Under the pieces are notes generated by a model. The model saw only the letters and a program-made list of their open reading frames with translations. It ran no database searches and had not been told where the DNA came from. The position numbers and the translations under genes were made by a program. Of a DNA stretch of 64,000 bases, positions 43,622-54,266 are shown one piece after another (positions within the stretch are counted from its first letter, which is position 1; every line of letters begins with the position of its first letter). This stretch comes from Acetobacter cerevisiae. Lineage in GTDB: Bacteria > Pseudomonadota > Alphaproteobacteria > Acetobacterales > Acetobacteraceae. The stretch covers positions 214,410-278,409 of the forward strand of contig NZ_LHZA01000157.1 of assembly GCF_001580535.1 (NCBI RefSeq), written 5' to 3'.

Positions 43622-44412
43622 GCGATGACGATCTGAGCCCCTTTCTGGACGTAGCCATCATGATGGCCGAGGCCGCCCGATGTGTGGTGCGGCCATGGTT
43701 TCGTCGGGGTGTCAGCGTTGTTGATAAAGCCGATGAAAGTCCCGTCACCATTGCAGACCGCACAGCCGAGCGCGTGATGCGTGCCATTCTGGCGGAGCGT
43801 CTGCCTGACCATGGGGTGTTTGGAGAGGAATTCGGTCTTGTGAATGACGCCGCCCGGTATCGGTGGCTGCTGGACCCGGTGGACGGGACGCGGGCTTTTG
43901 TGACGGGCCGGCCACTGTTTGGAACGCTGATCGCGCTCCTGCGGGACGGCCAGCCTGTGCTGGGGGTGATTGATCAGCCCGTTCTGCAGGAGCGCTGGAT
44001 TGGTGTGACCGGGCAGCCGACCCGTTTCAGTTCCCCGCTGGGTGGTGCGCCGGTTACGCGCCCCTGCCCGCGTCTGGCAGATGCGGAACTCTCCTGCACA
44101 TCGCCTGAAATGCTGGAAAGTGCGCCGCATGAAGGTTGGAAAACGCTGAAAGCCCGAGCCAAGCGCATGACATGGGGCGGTGATTGCTACGCCTATGGCC
44201 TGCTGGCGCTCGGGCAGGTTGATCTGATTGCAGAGTGCGACATGAACCCGTGGGACTGGGCCGCGCTGGTGCCGGTTATTGAAGGAGCTGGTGGCAAAAT
44301 CACAGCTTGGGACGGCAGCCCGCTCAGAGCGGATGGAGACCGGACCGTGCTGGCGGCGGGCGACCCTGCTCTGCATGCCGAGGCCGTGCGCACTCTGGCC
44401 GGGCATGGCTGA
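43618..44412 (+). CDS. hisN: Histidinol-phosphatase of the IMPase family (HisN)
   Basis: 264 residues of the inositol monophosphatase fold: GEEFG, WLLDPVDGTRAFVTGRPLFG and the C-terminal NPWDWAALVPVIEGAGGKITAW. The ISGRPLFG-type loop (here VTGRPLFG) is the mark of the HisN subgroup that dephosphorylates histidinol phosphate. It overlaps the cytochrome c gene by four bases, a pairing also common in alphaproteobacteria. No other his gene is in the window. Confidence 0.85.
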   Translation: MSDDDLSPFLDVAIMMAEAARCVVRPWFRRGVSVVDKADESPVTIADRTAERVMRAILAERLPDHGVFGEEFGLVNDAARYRWLLDPVDGTRAFVTGRPLFGTLIALLRDGQPVLGVIDQPVLQERWIGVTGQPTRFSSPLGGAPVTRPCPRLADAELSCTSPEMLESAPHEGWKTLKARAKRMTWGGDCYAYGLLALGQVDLIAECDMNPWDWAALVPVIEGAGGKITAWDGSPLRADGDRTVLAAGDPALHAEAVRTLAGHG

Positions 44413-44511
44413 CAGGCTCGCTCATTTTAACGATTCACTGCGCCAGACCTATGAATTTACCGCATTTTGCGATAGGCCTGCGCTTCAGCACAACAGGTAT
44501 GGTCATTCCTC

Positions 44512-45765
<1,254 letters not shown>

Positions 45766-45789
45766 TCTGATGGCGATCCGGGGGCGGGA

Positions 45790-47289
45790 ATGATCAATTC
45801 CCGCATCCGTAGTTTTGCCTTCGCCGGGATAGAGGCGCGGCCTGTCTGGGTAGAAGTCCAGATTTCGTCCGGCCTCCCGGCATTTCTGATTGTTGGTCTG
45901 CCTGACAAGGCTGTGGCTGAAGCCCGGGAACGCGTGCGCGCCTCTCTGACCTCCATGGGGATGGCGCTGCCCGCCAAGCGCATTGTTATCAATCTTGTCC
46001 CTGCCGATATCCCTAAAGAAGGGTCGCATTTTGACCTGCCCATAGCGCTTGCCCTGCTCTGCGCCATGGAAGTTCTGCCCTACGAAGAGGTGTCGCGTTT
46101 TGCGGCTTTGGGTGAACTTTCTCTGGATGGTCGGCTAAACCCGGTGGCTGGTGTGCTGTCTGCCTCCATTGAGGCATCCGCCATGTCTCTGGGGCTGATC
46201 TGTCCGGCCATGCAGGCGGAAGAGGCTCTCTGCGGCGGCGATATTGCCATTCTGGGCGCGCCCACTCTTCTGGCTCTTATTAATCATTTCACCGGTCTTC
46301 AGGTTCTCACGCCACCGGCTTTCTCCGAACGCGCGCCAGACTCATCCTCTGAACGTCTGCCGGATCTTTCTGAGATCAAGGGGATGGAAACCGGACGCCG
46401 GGCGCTGGAAATTGCTGCGGCTGGTGGCCATTCCATTCTTCTTTCCGGGCCACCCGGTGCCGGAAAATCCATGCTGGCTGCCCGCCTGCCCAGTCTGCTG
46501 CCAGACCTGACGCAGAGGGAAAGTCTGGACGTCTCGCGCATTTATAGTGCCGCCGGATTGTTGAAAGGCGGTCGTCCGATCCGACGCCCTCCATTCCGAG
46601 ACCCGCATCATTCTGCAACCTTGCCAGCTCTGGTAGGTGGCGGAAGCAAGGCGCGTCCGGGTGAAATTAGTCTGGCCGACCACGGAATTCTGTTTCTCGA
46701 TGAACTGCCGGAATTTTCCCGCGCAGCACTTGAAGCCCTGAGGCAACCTCTGGAAACGGGGCGTGTGAGTATTGCCCGTGCCGCGCTGCACGTAACCTAC
46801 CCTGCCCGCTTCCAGCTTATTGCCGCCATGAACCCATGCCGGTGTGGGTATCTGGGGGATGCCAGCAAGGAATGTCGTAAGGCTCCCCGCTGCGGCGAGG
46901 ATTACATGGCACGGCTTTCCGGGCCACTACTGGATCGTATTGATATTCATGTGGCGATGCAGCCGTTCGAGCCGCTGGATTATCTTTCCGGCCCGTCTGG
47001 TGAGGCGAGTGCACCTGTAGCGGAACGGGTGCAGGTCGCGCGCCAGCGGCAATATGCCCGACATGACGGCATGAAAAATGCGCAGGCCACTCTGGAACAG
47101 ATGCCGATAACGGAGGCCGCGCAGGCTCTGGCGCAGAAAGTGGCAACACGCTTCCGTTTTTCAGCGCGCGGCTATACCCGCATGATACGCGTTGCCCGTG
47201 CCATTGCTGATCTGGCGGGAGAGACCGAAATTCAGTCTCCCCATGTGGCCGAAGCGGCGACCTTTCGTCTCCGCTCCGGGCAGGATTAA
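45790..47289 (+). CDS. comM: ComM/YifB-family AAA ATPase (Mg-chelatase-like)
   Basis: 499 residues: a Lon-like N-terminal domain (about 1-165; AGIEARPVWVEVQISSGLPA), then Walker A GPPGAGKSMLAARLPSLLP near residue 218, Walker B ILFLDELPEFSRAALEALRQ, and a zinc site in NPCRCGYLG followed by CRKAPRC. ComM is a hexameric helicase that helps integrate DNA in natural transformation. The start is the ATG at 45790, 24 bases after serA. Competence in this organism is not otherwise suggested here. Confidence 0.93.
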   Translation: MINSRIRSFAFAGIEARPVWVEVQISSGLPAFLIVGLPDKAVAEARERVRASLTSMGMALPAKRIVINLVPADIPKEGSHFDLPIALALLCAMEVLPYEEVSRFAALGELSLDGRLNPVAGVLSASIEASAMSLGLICPAMQAEEALCGGDIAILGAPTLLALINHFTGLQVLTPPAFSERAPDSSSERLPDLSEIKGMETGRRALEIAAAGGHSILLSGPPGAGKSMLAARLPSLLPDLTQRESLDVSRIYSAAGLLKGGRPIRRPPFRDPHHSATLPALVGGGSKARPGEISLADHGILFLDELPEFSRAALEALRQPLETGRVSIARAALHVTYPARFQLIAAMNPCRCGYLGDASKECRKAPRCGEDYMARLSGPLLDRIDIHVAMQPFEPLDYLSGPSGEASAPVAERVQVARQRQYARHDGMKNAQATLEQMPITEAAQALAQKVATRFRFSARGYTRMIRVARAIADLAGETEIQSPHVAEAATFRLRSGQD

Positions 47290-47304
47290 ACAGCCAGCGC
47301 GCTG

Positions 47305-48516
47305 CTAGGCGTGGGCTTTTAAAACGCTCAGCCCCTGTTCCAGATCAGCAATCAGATCATCCGGGCTTTCCAGTCCAATCTGCAGGCGCATGGACGGCCC
47401 CTCGGTCTGGTCTGCCGGGAAATTCCGGGTAATGCCTTTGCTGGTTGGCAGCACGAGGCTTTCGTACCCACCCCATGACGCGCCGATGCCAAACAGCTTC
47501 AGCGAATCAATCATGGCTTCCATAGCGCTCTGGCTAAATGTGTCTTTCAGCACAAAACCGAACAGGCTCCCTGCCCCGGTAAAATCACGCTTCCAGATTT
47601 CGTGGCCCGGACATTCGGGGAAGGCCGGGTGCAGGATCCGGGCAACTTCCGGCCGGTCTTTTAGCCAGTGGGCAACCTGCATGGCGGAGCGCGCCTGATG
47701 AGACAGACGTACCCCCATGGTGTGCAGGCCGCGCAGGGTCAGCCAGCAATCATCCGGCCCGGCAAGCTGGCCCAACTGAATGGCGGTATCTCGCAGCAGA
47801 TGCCAGTCTTCTGCCTTTGCAACCGTAACAGCCCCGGCGATCACATCAGAATGACCGGAGGGGTATTTGGTCAGCGCCTGAATAGAGACATCCACGCCAT
47901 GCGTGAACGGTGCAAAAATGCCGAAGCCCCAGGTATTATCCATCATCAGTCGGGCCCCATGTGCGTGGGCAACGCGGGCCAGCATGGGGACATCCTGCAC
48001 TTCAAAAGTATGGCTGCCCGGGCTTTCTGAAAACAATACCCGTGTGTTGGGCTGCATCAGACCGGTCAGTGTCTCAGCAGAGGCGCAGGGCGGGTAATAG
48101 GTTGTTTCCACGCCAAAGCGTTTGAGCACGTTCTCTGCAAACCGACGGGTCGGGCTATAGACAGAATCTGGTAGCAGGCAATGGTCCCCGGCATTCAGGA
48201 ATGCCAGCAACGGCGTGGTGCAGGCCGCAAGCCCGGATGAGACAACCTGACAGTCTGACCCGCCCTCAATGACCGCAATCGCTTTTTCAAGCTCGTGCTG
48301 AATAGGTGTGCCCATGGCTCCGTAAATATAGGCGTGGTCAAAGCGTTTCTGCCCCTGGTGGCGCATATCGTTCAGCGTGGGAAACAGCACCGTGGAGCCG
48401 CGCGTGAGGGCCATGTTGACGGGCGTGCCTTCAGGTTGGGCTTCCGGTCTGCCCATGCGGGTAAGCATGGAGGAAAGCTTGTCCCAGCCGCGTGTCACGT
48501 TGGCGTCAGATGTCAT
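47305..48516 (-). CDS. metC: Cystathionine beta-lyase MetC
   Basis: PLP enzyme releasing homocysteine from cystathionine. The PLP lysine is in QALTKYPSGHSDVIAG near residue 217. SGLAACTTPLLAFLNAGDH and MMDNTWGFGIFAPF are the other cofactor-site segments. 403 residues. The Tyr in RFDHAYIYGAMGTPIQHELE belongs to the neighbouring subunit's site. It is followed at 3 bases by the sulfurtransferase gene upstream on the same strand, so the two form a sulfur amino acid unit. Confidence 0.93.
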   Translation of the reverse strand: MTSDANVTRGWDKLSSMLTRMGRPEAQPEGTPVNMALTRGSTVLFPTLNDMRHQGQKRFDHAYIYGAMGTPIQHELEKAIAVIEGGSDCQVVSSGLAACTTPLLAFLNAGDHCLLPDSVYSPTRRFAENVLKRFGVETTYYPPCASAETLTGLMQPNTRVLFSESPGSHTFEVQDVPMLARVAHAHGARLMMDNTWGFGIFAPFTHGVDVSIQALTKYPSGHSDVIAGAVTVAKAEDWHLLRDTAIQLGQLAGPDDCWLTLRGLHTMGVRLSHQARSAMQVAHWLKDRPEVARILHPAFPECPGHEIWKRDFTGAGSLFGFVLKDTFSQSAMEAMIDSLKLFGIGASWGGYESLVLPTSKGITRNFPADQTEGPSMRLQIGLESPDDLIADLEQGLSVLKAHA

Positions 48517-48519
48517 TGT

Positions 48520-49362
48520 TCAAGATCCTTTCGTCACGGGTGCGCCTGGTGTTGCACCCCATTCTGCCCATGAGCCGTCATAAAGCGCGCCTTCGTCAAA
48601 GCCAGCCAGCGCAAGGCCCACACTCAGGACGGCTGCCGTCATGCCTGAGCCGCAGGTTGTCACAGCGGGTTTATCCACCGGCATTCCGGCTTCCAGCAAA
48701 ATCTCCCGCACGCGGTTAGGGGCGAGAAACTGCCCATTGTCTGCAAGGAGCTTTTTGTAAGGAAGATTAATCGCGCCGGGCATGTGTCCAGAGGCCAGAC
48801 CGGGGCGTGGTTCTGGTACTTCCCCATAAAAGCGGGCGGCGGAGCGGGCATCCAGAATGGGCTGCAAGGCACCGGAAACAATATCCAGCATATCTCCGAG
48901 CCCTTTCAGGCGCGCAAAACGGGTATGGCATGCGTAGGGCTGAGCCGTTGGCATAGGGGCAGCACCCTGCGCGATTGGCTGATTGTCGCGCAGCCATGCC
49001 GGAAGGCCACCATCCAATATAAAGGCCTGATCATGCCCAAACAATCTGGCCAGCCACCAGCCCCGACACGCCGAGGCGGTGTTGCCCTGATCATAAAACA
49101 CCACACGCGTTGACCTGCTGATGCCCAGAGCGCCAAACAGGCGGCCAAAGCGCGCAGCAGACGGAACAGTATGAGGCTGCGTGCTTTCCGGGTCGGAGAA
49201 AAGGTCGATATCAAACCGCAGACTGTCGGGAATATGGGCTTTCAGAAAAGCCTCATCCGGGTTGCTGGTTTCTCCGGGCAAAAGCGCTGTTGCATCCAGA
49301 ATACACAGCGGGCTTTCTCCCTGCCAACAGGCAAGGGTTTTTACGGTAATAAGGGGCAACAT
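48520..49362 (-). CDS. Thiosulfate/3-mercaptopyruvate sulfurtransferase (two rhodanese domains)
   Basis: 280 residues with two tandem rhodanese domains. The second carries the active Cys in TTCGSGMTAAVLSVGLAL (CGSGMT), the 3-mercaptopyruvate sulfurtransferase loop, not the CRKGVT of thiosulfate sulfurtransferase. YDGSWAEWGATPGAPV closes the protein. The first domain reads VVFYDQGNTASACRGWW. It is 3 bases from metC on the same strand. Confidence 0.9.
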   Translation of the reverse strand: MLPLITVKTLACWQGESPLCILDATALLPGETSNPDEAFLKAHIPDSLRFDIDLFSDPESTQPHTVPSAARFGRLFGALGISRSTRVVFYDQGNTASACRGWWLARLFGHDQAFILDGGLPAWLRDNQPIAQGAAPMPTAQPYACHTRFARLKGLGDMLDIVSGALQPILDARSAARFYGEVPEPRPGLASGHMPGAINLPYKKLLADNGQFLAPNRVREILLEAGMPVDKPAVTTCGSGMTAAVLSVGLALAGFDEGALYDGSWAEWGATPGAPVTKGS

Positions 49363-49454
49363 AGCTTTAATCCCGGACCAGCGACGAAGTATCGGTGAAG
49401 GTAAAGCAAGTCTGCCCAGAAGGGTATTGGTCAGAGTTTTAAAAAGCTGCCTTT

Positions 49455-50336
49455 TCAGACAGCTCCGTGATGTTCCACCAGTGTTTTGAGGCGATCAATG
49501 GCCTCTCGTCCCTTAAGGGATGTCTGCCAGAGTGTCTCCAGCATATGCTGATGTGTCGCTACGGCTTCCGGAGAAGAGGTGATCATGGCAATTCCGGCGG
49601 TGCTTTCTGCAGAGCAGTCAGTCCGGAACGGGTTGATGGCCACGGCCATCAGCTCACTGCGGCGCATGAAAATGCACGACGTTGTGGTGATGTTTTTGGG
49701 AATGACACTGAACTGAAGTCCCATAGGGACAGAGTCAATCAAGGTGATAATGTTGCGGATTTCCTGCACCGCAACCTGCCGCGCTTTATGCCGCAATGTT
49801 GGGGACATGGGAAAGCCAGCCCCCACGCCATGTACCAGAAAGTCGATAATCTGATTTTCAGGCAACATGGAAATGATGGACGGTTTGCGCTGGCTATACA
49901 GTGCGCGTCGCTTTGACTGCGCCAGGATGGCTGGCGCATCCATCAGAGCGCCCCCCTCTTTTCCCTGCTGACTGGCATGCGCTTCCAGCAGGACAGCATC
50001 GTAGGCGGGTGATGTGACCTGATAGCAGACCGGATCCGAGACCTGCAGGATCTGTTCAATATCACCTTCAATCTGTGTGATTTTTTGGAAAAAACTATCC
50101 GGGCAACTGTAATATTCAATGCCGACCCCCAGCAGGGTCAGAGGCGAGATATTGAGAAGTTCAGCAAGCCTCTGGACGGTATCCAGCTTAATGACTTCGC
50201 CTTTTTCATACCGGTATAGCGCTGCGCGGGAGACACCCAGACGGGCCGCAATTTCATCAGCCCGCATGCCGGATTCAAGGCGAAAAGCTCTGAGCTGCTG
50301 ACCAATTTCACCAAGATGCATTGTGACAGCAGTCAT
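49455..50336 (-). CDS. XRE-family transcriptional regulator with unknown C-terminal domain
   Basis: The N-terminal HTH is clear (LRAFRLESGMRADEIAARLG, then SRAALYRYEKGE, residues about 14-48). The remaining 220 residues form a domain I do not recognise, with conserved-looking segments YDAVLLEAHASQQG, FLVHGVGAGFPMSPTLRHKA and SCIFMRRSELMAVAINPFRTD. It may bind an effector. ATG 50336 has AAGGTGG upstream and was preferred over 50360. It lies upstream of, and in the same direction as, the sulfurtransferase and metC genes, and divergent from the AI-2E gene. Confidence 0.85.
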   Translation of the reverse strand: MTAVTMHLGEIGQQLRAFRLESGMRADEIAARLGVSRAALYRYEKGEVIKLDTVQRLAELLNISPLTLLGVGIEYYSCPDSFFQKITQIEGDIEQILQVSDPVCYQVTSPAYDAVLLEAHASQQGKEGGALMDAPAILAQSKRRALYSQRKPSIISMLPENQIIDFLVHGVGAGFPMSPTLRHKARQVAVQEIRNIITLIDSVPMGLQFSVIPKNITTTSCIFMRRSELMAVAINPFRTDCSAESTAGIAMITSSPEAVATHQHMLETLWQTSLKGREAIDRLKTLVEHHGAV

Positions 50337-50360
50337 AGTTTCCACCTTATGAATCAACAC

Positions 50361-50413
50361 GTTATGAACAAAATGTTTTATCGAATAGTATTGTTAATAA
50401 TACGTTAGTTAAC
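50361..50413. promoter_or_regulatory. Inverted repeats upstream of the XRE gene
   Basis: GTATT/AATAC (50388-50392 and 50399-50403) and GTTAA/TTAAC (50393-50397 and 50409-50413) are interlocked in an AT-rich stretch between divergent genes. Autoregulation by the XRE protein is plausible but unproven. Confidence 0.3.
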
Positions 50414-50542
50414 AGATTGTAAAATCCCGTCAATGCTGCCTTAAGACAATTTCAGATACCGGGTGCCGGTATGTTCCCGTTGCGATGCTGAAAAGGCTTT
50501 AAGAGACCAGACAAAGTCCCGGATCCGTGGTTTACTACGCCC

Positions 50543-51634
50543 ATGATGGATGGGCTGACTCTGACAACCGAACGGATCATGCTGGCTCTGCTGCTTGGCG
50601 GCATCGCCTATGGATGCGTCATTGTTCTTGCCCCTTTTTCCTCAGCTATTTTGTGGGCTGGCGTTCTGACATACGCAACATGGCCCGTGTTCCAGCACCT
50701 CAGACGCCGTATGAGCGCTCTGGCTGCGAGTCTGATCATGACGTTTCTCTGCGCTGTGGGATTTGTCATCCCGCTCGCTTTTCTGGCGTCCACGACAATC
50801 GCTGCCAGCCCGCGCTGGGCGTCGCAGTTGAATGCCCTTTTCAGTTTTTCCCATCATCTTCCCCCTCCTCCCGGCTGGCTGATAAATATTCCCATGGTCG
50901 GGCAGGATCTTGCCGGCCAGTGGCAACACTGGAGCCATGATGTTGACCATCTGGGGGCCAGCCTGAGGCCTTATGCGGGGGATATCATCCAGTCCCTGCT
51001 GGTGCTTTTCATGCAGGTGGCCAATGGCGCGCTGCATCTGGTGATGGCCTTGTTCATCGCCTTCTTTTTCTGGCTCAGCGGCTCTTCTCTGGGCGACACG
51101 TTGAAAGCGGTAATAACCCGTATTGCCGGCCCACATGCTGGTCGGCACCTGCATATTATTGGCGGGACCGTGCGCGGCACTGTGTATGGCATTCTGGGAA
51201 CAGCGATCATTCAGGGTATTTTGACCGGCATTGGCTTCTGGCTGACCGGGCTTTCCGAACCTGTCATGTTTGGTGTGCTGGCCGCTTTTCTGGCCGTTCT
51301 GCCGATTGGGGCCCCGCTTGTCTGGGTGCCCGCGTCCCTCTGGCTTCTGGTCGACCACCACGTGGCCAAAGGTGTCCTGCTCCTTCTCTATGGGCTTTTA
51401 CTGATTTCCGGGGCCGACCATGTCATCCGCCCGCTGTTTATTGCGCGGGGGAGCAAGCTGCCATATCTCCTGACCGTCTTGGGGGTTATTGGGGGCGTAA
51501 TGGCTTTTGGGGGGCTGGGGATTTTTCTGGGGCCGATCCTGCTGGCTGTGGGCTTCACATTGACTGTGGAATTTGCCGCTCAGGAAGCGCCCTCTCATTC
51601 TTCTTCTGATGATCAAAGGAGACAGCCCTCATGA
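50543..51634 (+). CDS. AI-2E family transporter (membrane protein)
   Basis: 363 residues with about eight hydrophobic segments, of the AI-2E/PerM family: SAILWAGVLTYATWPVFQHL near the start, GGTVRGTVYGILGTAIIQGILTG (split here into shorter pieces of the same motif), and GVIGGVMAFGGLGIFLGPILLAV. Members have been linked to autoinducer-2 export, Na/H antiport and other roles; the substrate cannot be read from sequence. ATG 50543 and 50546 are both possible starts. It is coupled by ATGA to the next gene. Confidence 0.86.
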   Translation: MMDGLTLTTERIMLALLLGGIAYGCVIVLAPFSSAILWAGVLTYATWPVFQHLRRRMSALAASLIMTFLCAVGFVIPLAFLASTTIAASPRWASQLNALFSFSHHLPPPPGWLINIPMVGQDLAGQWQHWSHDVDHLGASLRPYAGDIIQSLLVLFMQVANGALHLVMALFIAFFFWLSGSSLGDTLKAVITRIAGPHAGRHLHIIGGTVRGTVYGILGTAIIQGILTGIGFWLTGLSEPVMFGVLAAFLAVLPIGAPLVWVPASLWLLVDHHVAKGVLLLLYGLLLISGADHVIRPLFIARGSKLPYLLTVLGVIGGVMAFGGLGIFLGPILLAVGFTLTVEFAAQEAPSHSSSDDQRRQPS

Positions 51635-52335
51635 GGCGTCATTTTCTCCGTCTCATGGATGCGCACCGTCGCAAGAAACAGCTTCGCCCCCCTGTCTCCA
51701 CAGAGCATGACAGCACCAAAATTATCAGCTGGAACCTGCTGAGAAGAACGGGTGCGACGGTGCATGATGTTGTCGCCCTGATTGAAGCGGAAAAGCCGGA
51801 TATTCTTCTGATGCAGGAAGCGACGGCTGAAATTGACGTGCTGTCAGATATTCTGGGCGGCTACTATGCGCGCGCGCCCCTGCCTGGTCGTATTCATGGC
51901 CCGGCCTGCTGGAGCCGGACACCGTTTGCCCGCACGCCGCGTGCCTGCACTATTCCGTCAGGCGCGGTCGTCAAACGTCATGCGCAAATTATTGATTACG
52001 GCCCGTTCTCTCTGGCCAATGTGCACCTGTCCCATGGACAGTTACTGAACCGGCGGCAACTGCGGCGTATTGCCGCACTTCTGCCAGCACCGTGTGCCAT
52101 TTTGGGGGACTTCAACCTTGTTGGTCCGACGCTGGTGCCGGGCTTCAGAGACGTGGGGCCAAAAGCACCGACGCATCGCATGGTGGATCTGGTTCCCATC
52201 CGTATTGACCGCTGTCTGGTAGAAGGCATGAGCTGCCTGAGTGCCAGAGTTCTCCCGGTGTTTGCCTCAGACCATCGGCCTATCGCTGTTCAGTTGCGGC
52301 CCGATATCAAAGTGCTGGCCTCTGTTGCGTCATAG
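51631..52335 (+). CDS. Endonuclease/exonuclease/phosphatase (EEP) family protein
   Basis: 234 residues with the EEP fold: SWNLLRRTGATVHDVV (metal Asn), LLMQEAT (metal Glu), ILGDFNLVGPT (Asp and Asn), and the C-terminal FASDHRPIAVQL (catalytic His). These sites are shared by DNases, phosphodiesterases and sphingomyelinase-like enzymes. No signal peptide. It overlaps the AI-2E gene by ATGA and converges on cls; the shared arrangement with cls (phospholipid synthesis) does not fix the substrate. Confidence 0.87.
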   Translation: MRRHFLRLMDAHRRKKQLRPPVSTEHDSTKIISWNLLRRTGATVHDVVALIEAEKPDILLMQEATAEIDVLSDILGGYYARAPLPGRIHGPACWSRTPFARTPRACTIPSGAVVKRHAQIIDYGPFSLANVHLSHGQLLNRRQLRRIAALLPAPCAILGDFNLVGPTLVPGFRDVGPKAPTHRMVDLVPIRIDRCLVEGMSCLSARVLPVFASDHRPIAVQLRPDIKVLASVAS

Positions 52336-53757
52336 ATAAGGCATGAACAGGCGCGCTGCGGCATCACGGATCTGGATCAGCTTGTTCCGTTTATCCAGAT
52401 CATGGTGGGTCAGACGCCGGTTTCTGTGATGGCAGATGAAATCATCCAGCATTTCCGCCATCAGGACATCATAGGTTTCCATATTGATCTCGAAATTCAG
52501 GCGCAGGCTGCGAATATCGAGGTTGGAACTTCCGACAAAAGACCACGCCCGGTCTACCACCATCAGCTTGGAATGGTTGAAAGGTGGATTGACCAGCCAC
52601 ACGCGAACACCGGCATTCAGCAGGGGCGCGATATTGGCGGAGCAGGCCCAGTCCAGAGGTGGATGATTACTGCAACGCGGAATGACCACATCCACCTGCA
52701 CGCCACGCAAGGCCGCAAGTGCGAGTTCCGACATGACGCGTGACCCCGGCAGGAAATAGGGCGTCATCAGTCTGACCTGCCGCCGGGCCAGAGTGATGGC
52801 CTGCAGCATCGTGTATTCAATTTTTTCAAGGTCAGTATCCGGGCCAGCGGTCACAATTCGGGCGACGGACTCCCCGGTGCTGGTGTGTTCCTTGAAATAG
52901 ATATCGCCTTCCAGCGTCTCCTGCGTCACAAAATACCAGTCCCACGCGATAGCTTCGGCCAGTTGTTTGACGACGGGTCCTTCCAGCATGAAGTGGGTAT
53001 CGGACACCGGATGAGGCGGTTTTCTGGAAACCAGATTTTCATCGGCAATATTCAGGCCGCCCATGAAGCCTGTCTTGCCATCCACCACCAGAATTTTCCG
53101 GTGATTGCGCAGATTGATGAAGGGCATGCGCCAGGGCAGCATGGAATGCATGAAGCGCCCGCACGGCACCCCTGCCCGCCTCAACCGGCGATAAACGGGA
53201 GACAGAAAATATCCGCTCCCAATGCCGTCCACAAGAACGCGCACCTGCACACCGCGCTTCTGGGCTGCAATCAGCTTTTCGATAAACAGACCGCCAATCT
53301 GATCATTCCGAAAGATATAGGAGCACAGCAGAATGCTTTGCTCGGCCTCTTCAATGGCTTTCAACATGAAGGGGTAACCACCGTCTCCGTCATGCAGAGG
53401 GACGATTTTGTTTCCGCCGACCAAGGGGCGACTGGTCAGTTTACCGACCATCATGGCCAGAGGCGCAAACTGCCCGTCCAGTTCTCTGTTCCAGGATGAG
53501 CTATGGGACTCTTCAAACCGATGGGAGGATCGCCCACTCACCAGCTTTTTAGCCAGGCGGCGCACACGGTTGATCCCAAACATGACGTAGAGAACTGTGC
53601 CCAAAGCAGGCATAAGAACACAAATGCCAATCCAGCCGATGGCGGATGAGGTATTTCTTTTTGTCAGAAGGATATGCAACGCAACGCTTGTCACCAGCAC
53701 AAAACGAATGATCGTGACTGTCACCAGAGAAAGATGCGGCAGAATATCAAACGTCAT
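52330..53757 (-). CDS. cls: Cardiolipin synthase (phospholipase D family)
   Basis: 475 residues with two N-terminal membrane helices and two HKD phosphodiesterase motifs: NHRKILVVDGKTGFMGGLN and FNHSKLMVVDRAWSFVGSSN, typical of ClsA. Makes cardiolipin from phosphatidylglycerol in the inner membrane. It starts at ATG 53757, only 8 bases from the divergent yraN ATG, so the promoters overlap coding starts. Its 3' end overlaps the EEP stop region by 6 bases. Confidence 0.93.
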   Translation of the reverse strand: MTFDILPHLSLVTVTIIRFVLVTSVALHILLTKRNTSSAIGWIGICVLMPALGTVLYVMFGINRVRRLAKKLVSGRSSHRFEESHSSSWNRELDGQFAPLAMMVGKLTSRPLVGGNKIVPLHDGDGGYPFMLKAIEEAEQSILLCSYIFRNDQIGGLFIEKLIAAQKRGVQVRVLVDGIGSGYFLSPVYRRLRRAGVPCGRFMHSMLPWRMPFINLRNHRKILVVDGKTGFMGGLNIADENLVSRKPPHPVSDTHFMLEGPVVKQLAEAIAWDWYFVTQETLEGDIYFKEHTSTGESVARIVTAGPDTDLEKIEYTMLQAITLARRQVRLMTPYFLPGSRVMSELALAALRGVQVDVVIPRCSNHPPLDWACSANIAPLLNAGVRVWLVNPPFNHSKLMVVDRAWSFVGSSNLDIRSLRLNFEINMETYDVLMAEMLDDFICHHRNRRLTHHDLDKRNKLIQIRDAAARLFMPYL

Positions 53758-53765
53758 GGGGCAAA

Positions 53766-54206
53766 ATGCATCCTGAAAGGAATCAAACGGTGGCAGTCAG
53801 GCCTGATATCATTGAACCAGAACAGAATCGACAAAGGTTACTCCGGCAGGCGCGAGGCTCAAGAGCCTATCAGGATGGCCTGAGCGCGGAAGAGGCCGTA
53901 TGCTCTGCTTGCATGAAAGAAGGCTGGCTTATTCTCTTAAAAAGAGCCCGCACGCGCCGTGGTGAAATTGATATTGTTATGCGCAAGGGCAGCTTGATTT
54001 GCTTTGTAGAAGTAAAAAAGCGCAAAACACTCCGTGGTGCGACGGAATGTCTGGGTGTCTCTCAGCAAAGGCGGCTTTATCGGGCTGCGGAATGTTTGCT
54101 AGCAGCCCACCCGCACTGGGCTTACGAAGAATTGCGGTTTGACCTGATAGCGGTTGATGAGCAGAACGCGCTGCACTGGGTGAAAGACGTTATCCGCCAG
54201 ATGTAG
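53766..54206 (+). CDS. YraN-family (UPF0102) nuclease-like protein
   Basis: 146 residues. The PD-(D/E)XK-like core of the family is intact: GEIDIVMRKGSLICFVEVKKRKT. An N-terminal extension of about 33 residues precedes the YRRG-like YQDGLSAEEA start of the family; no better start codon is present, so the extension may be real or the true start non-standard. It is divergent from cls and ends in a strong terminator. Function unproven; the fold suggests DNA binding or cleavage. Confidence 0.85.
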   Translation: MHPERNQTVAVRPDIIEPEQNRQRLLRQARGSRAYQDGLSAEEAVCSACMKEGWLILLKRARTRRGEIDIVMRKGSLICFVEVKKRKTLRGATECLGVSQQRRLYRAAECLLAAHPHWAYEELRFDLIAVDEQNALHWVKDVIRQM

Positions 54207-54241
54207 AAAAAGCGCGGTGCCAGAGGCAAGCCGCGCTTTTT
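54207..54241. terminator. Bidirectional terminator after yraN
   Basis: A perfect 11-bp stem AAAAAGCGCGG / CCGCGCTTTTT with a 13-base loop begins at the base after the yraN stop, and its A/T ends supply a T-run on both strands. It can also end the minus-strand transcript from grxD and the small secreted gene. Confidence 0.9.
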
Positions 54242-54266
54242 AGAAGACGTTTAGAGGCGCAAACGT

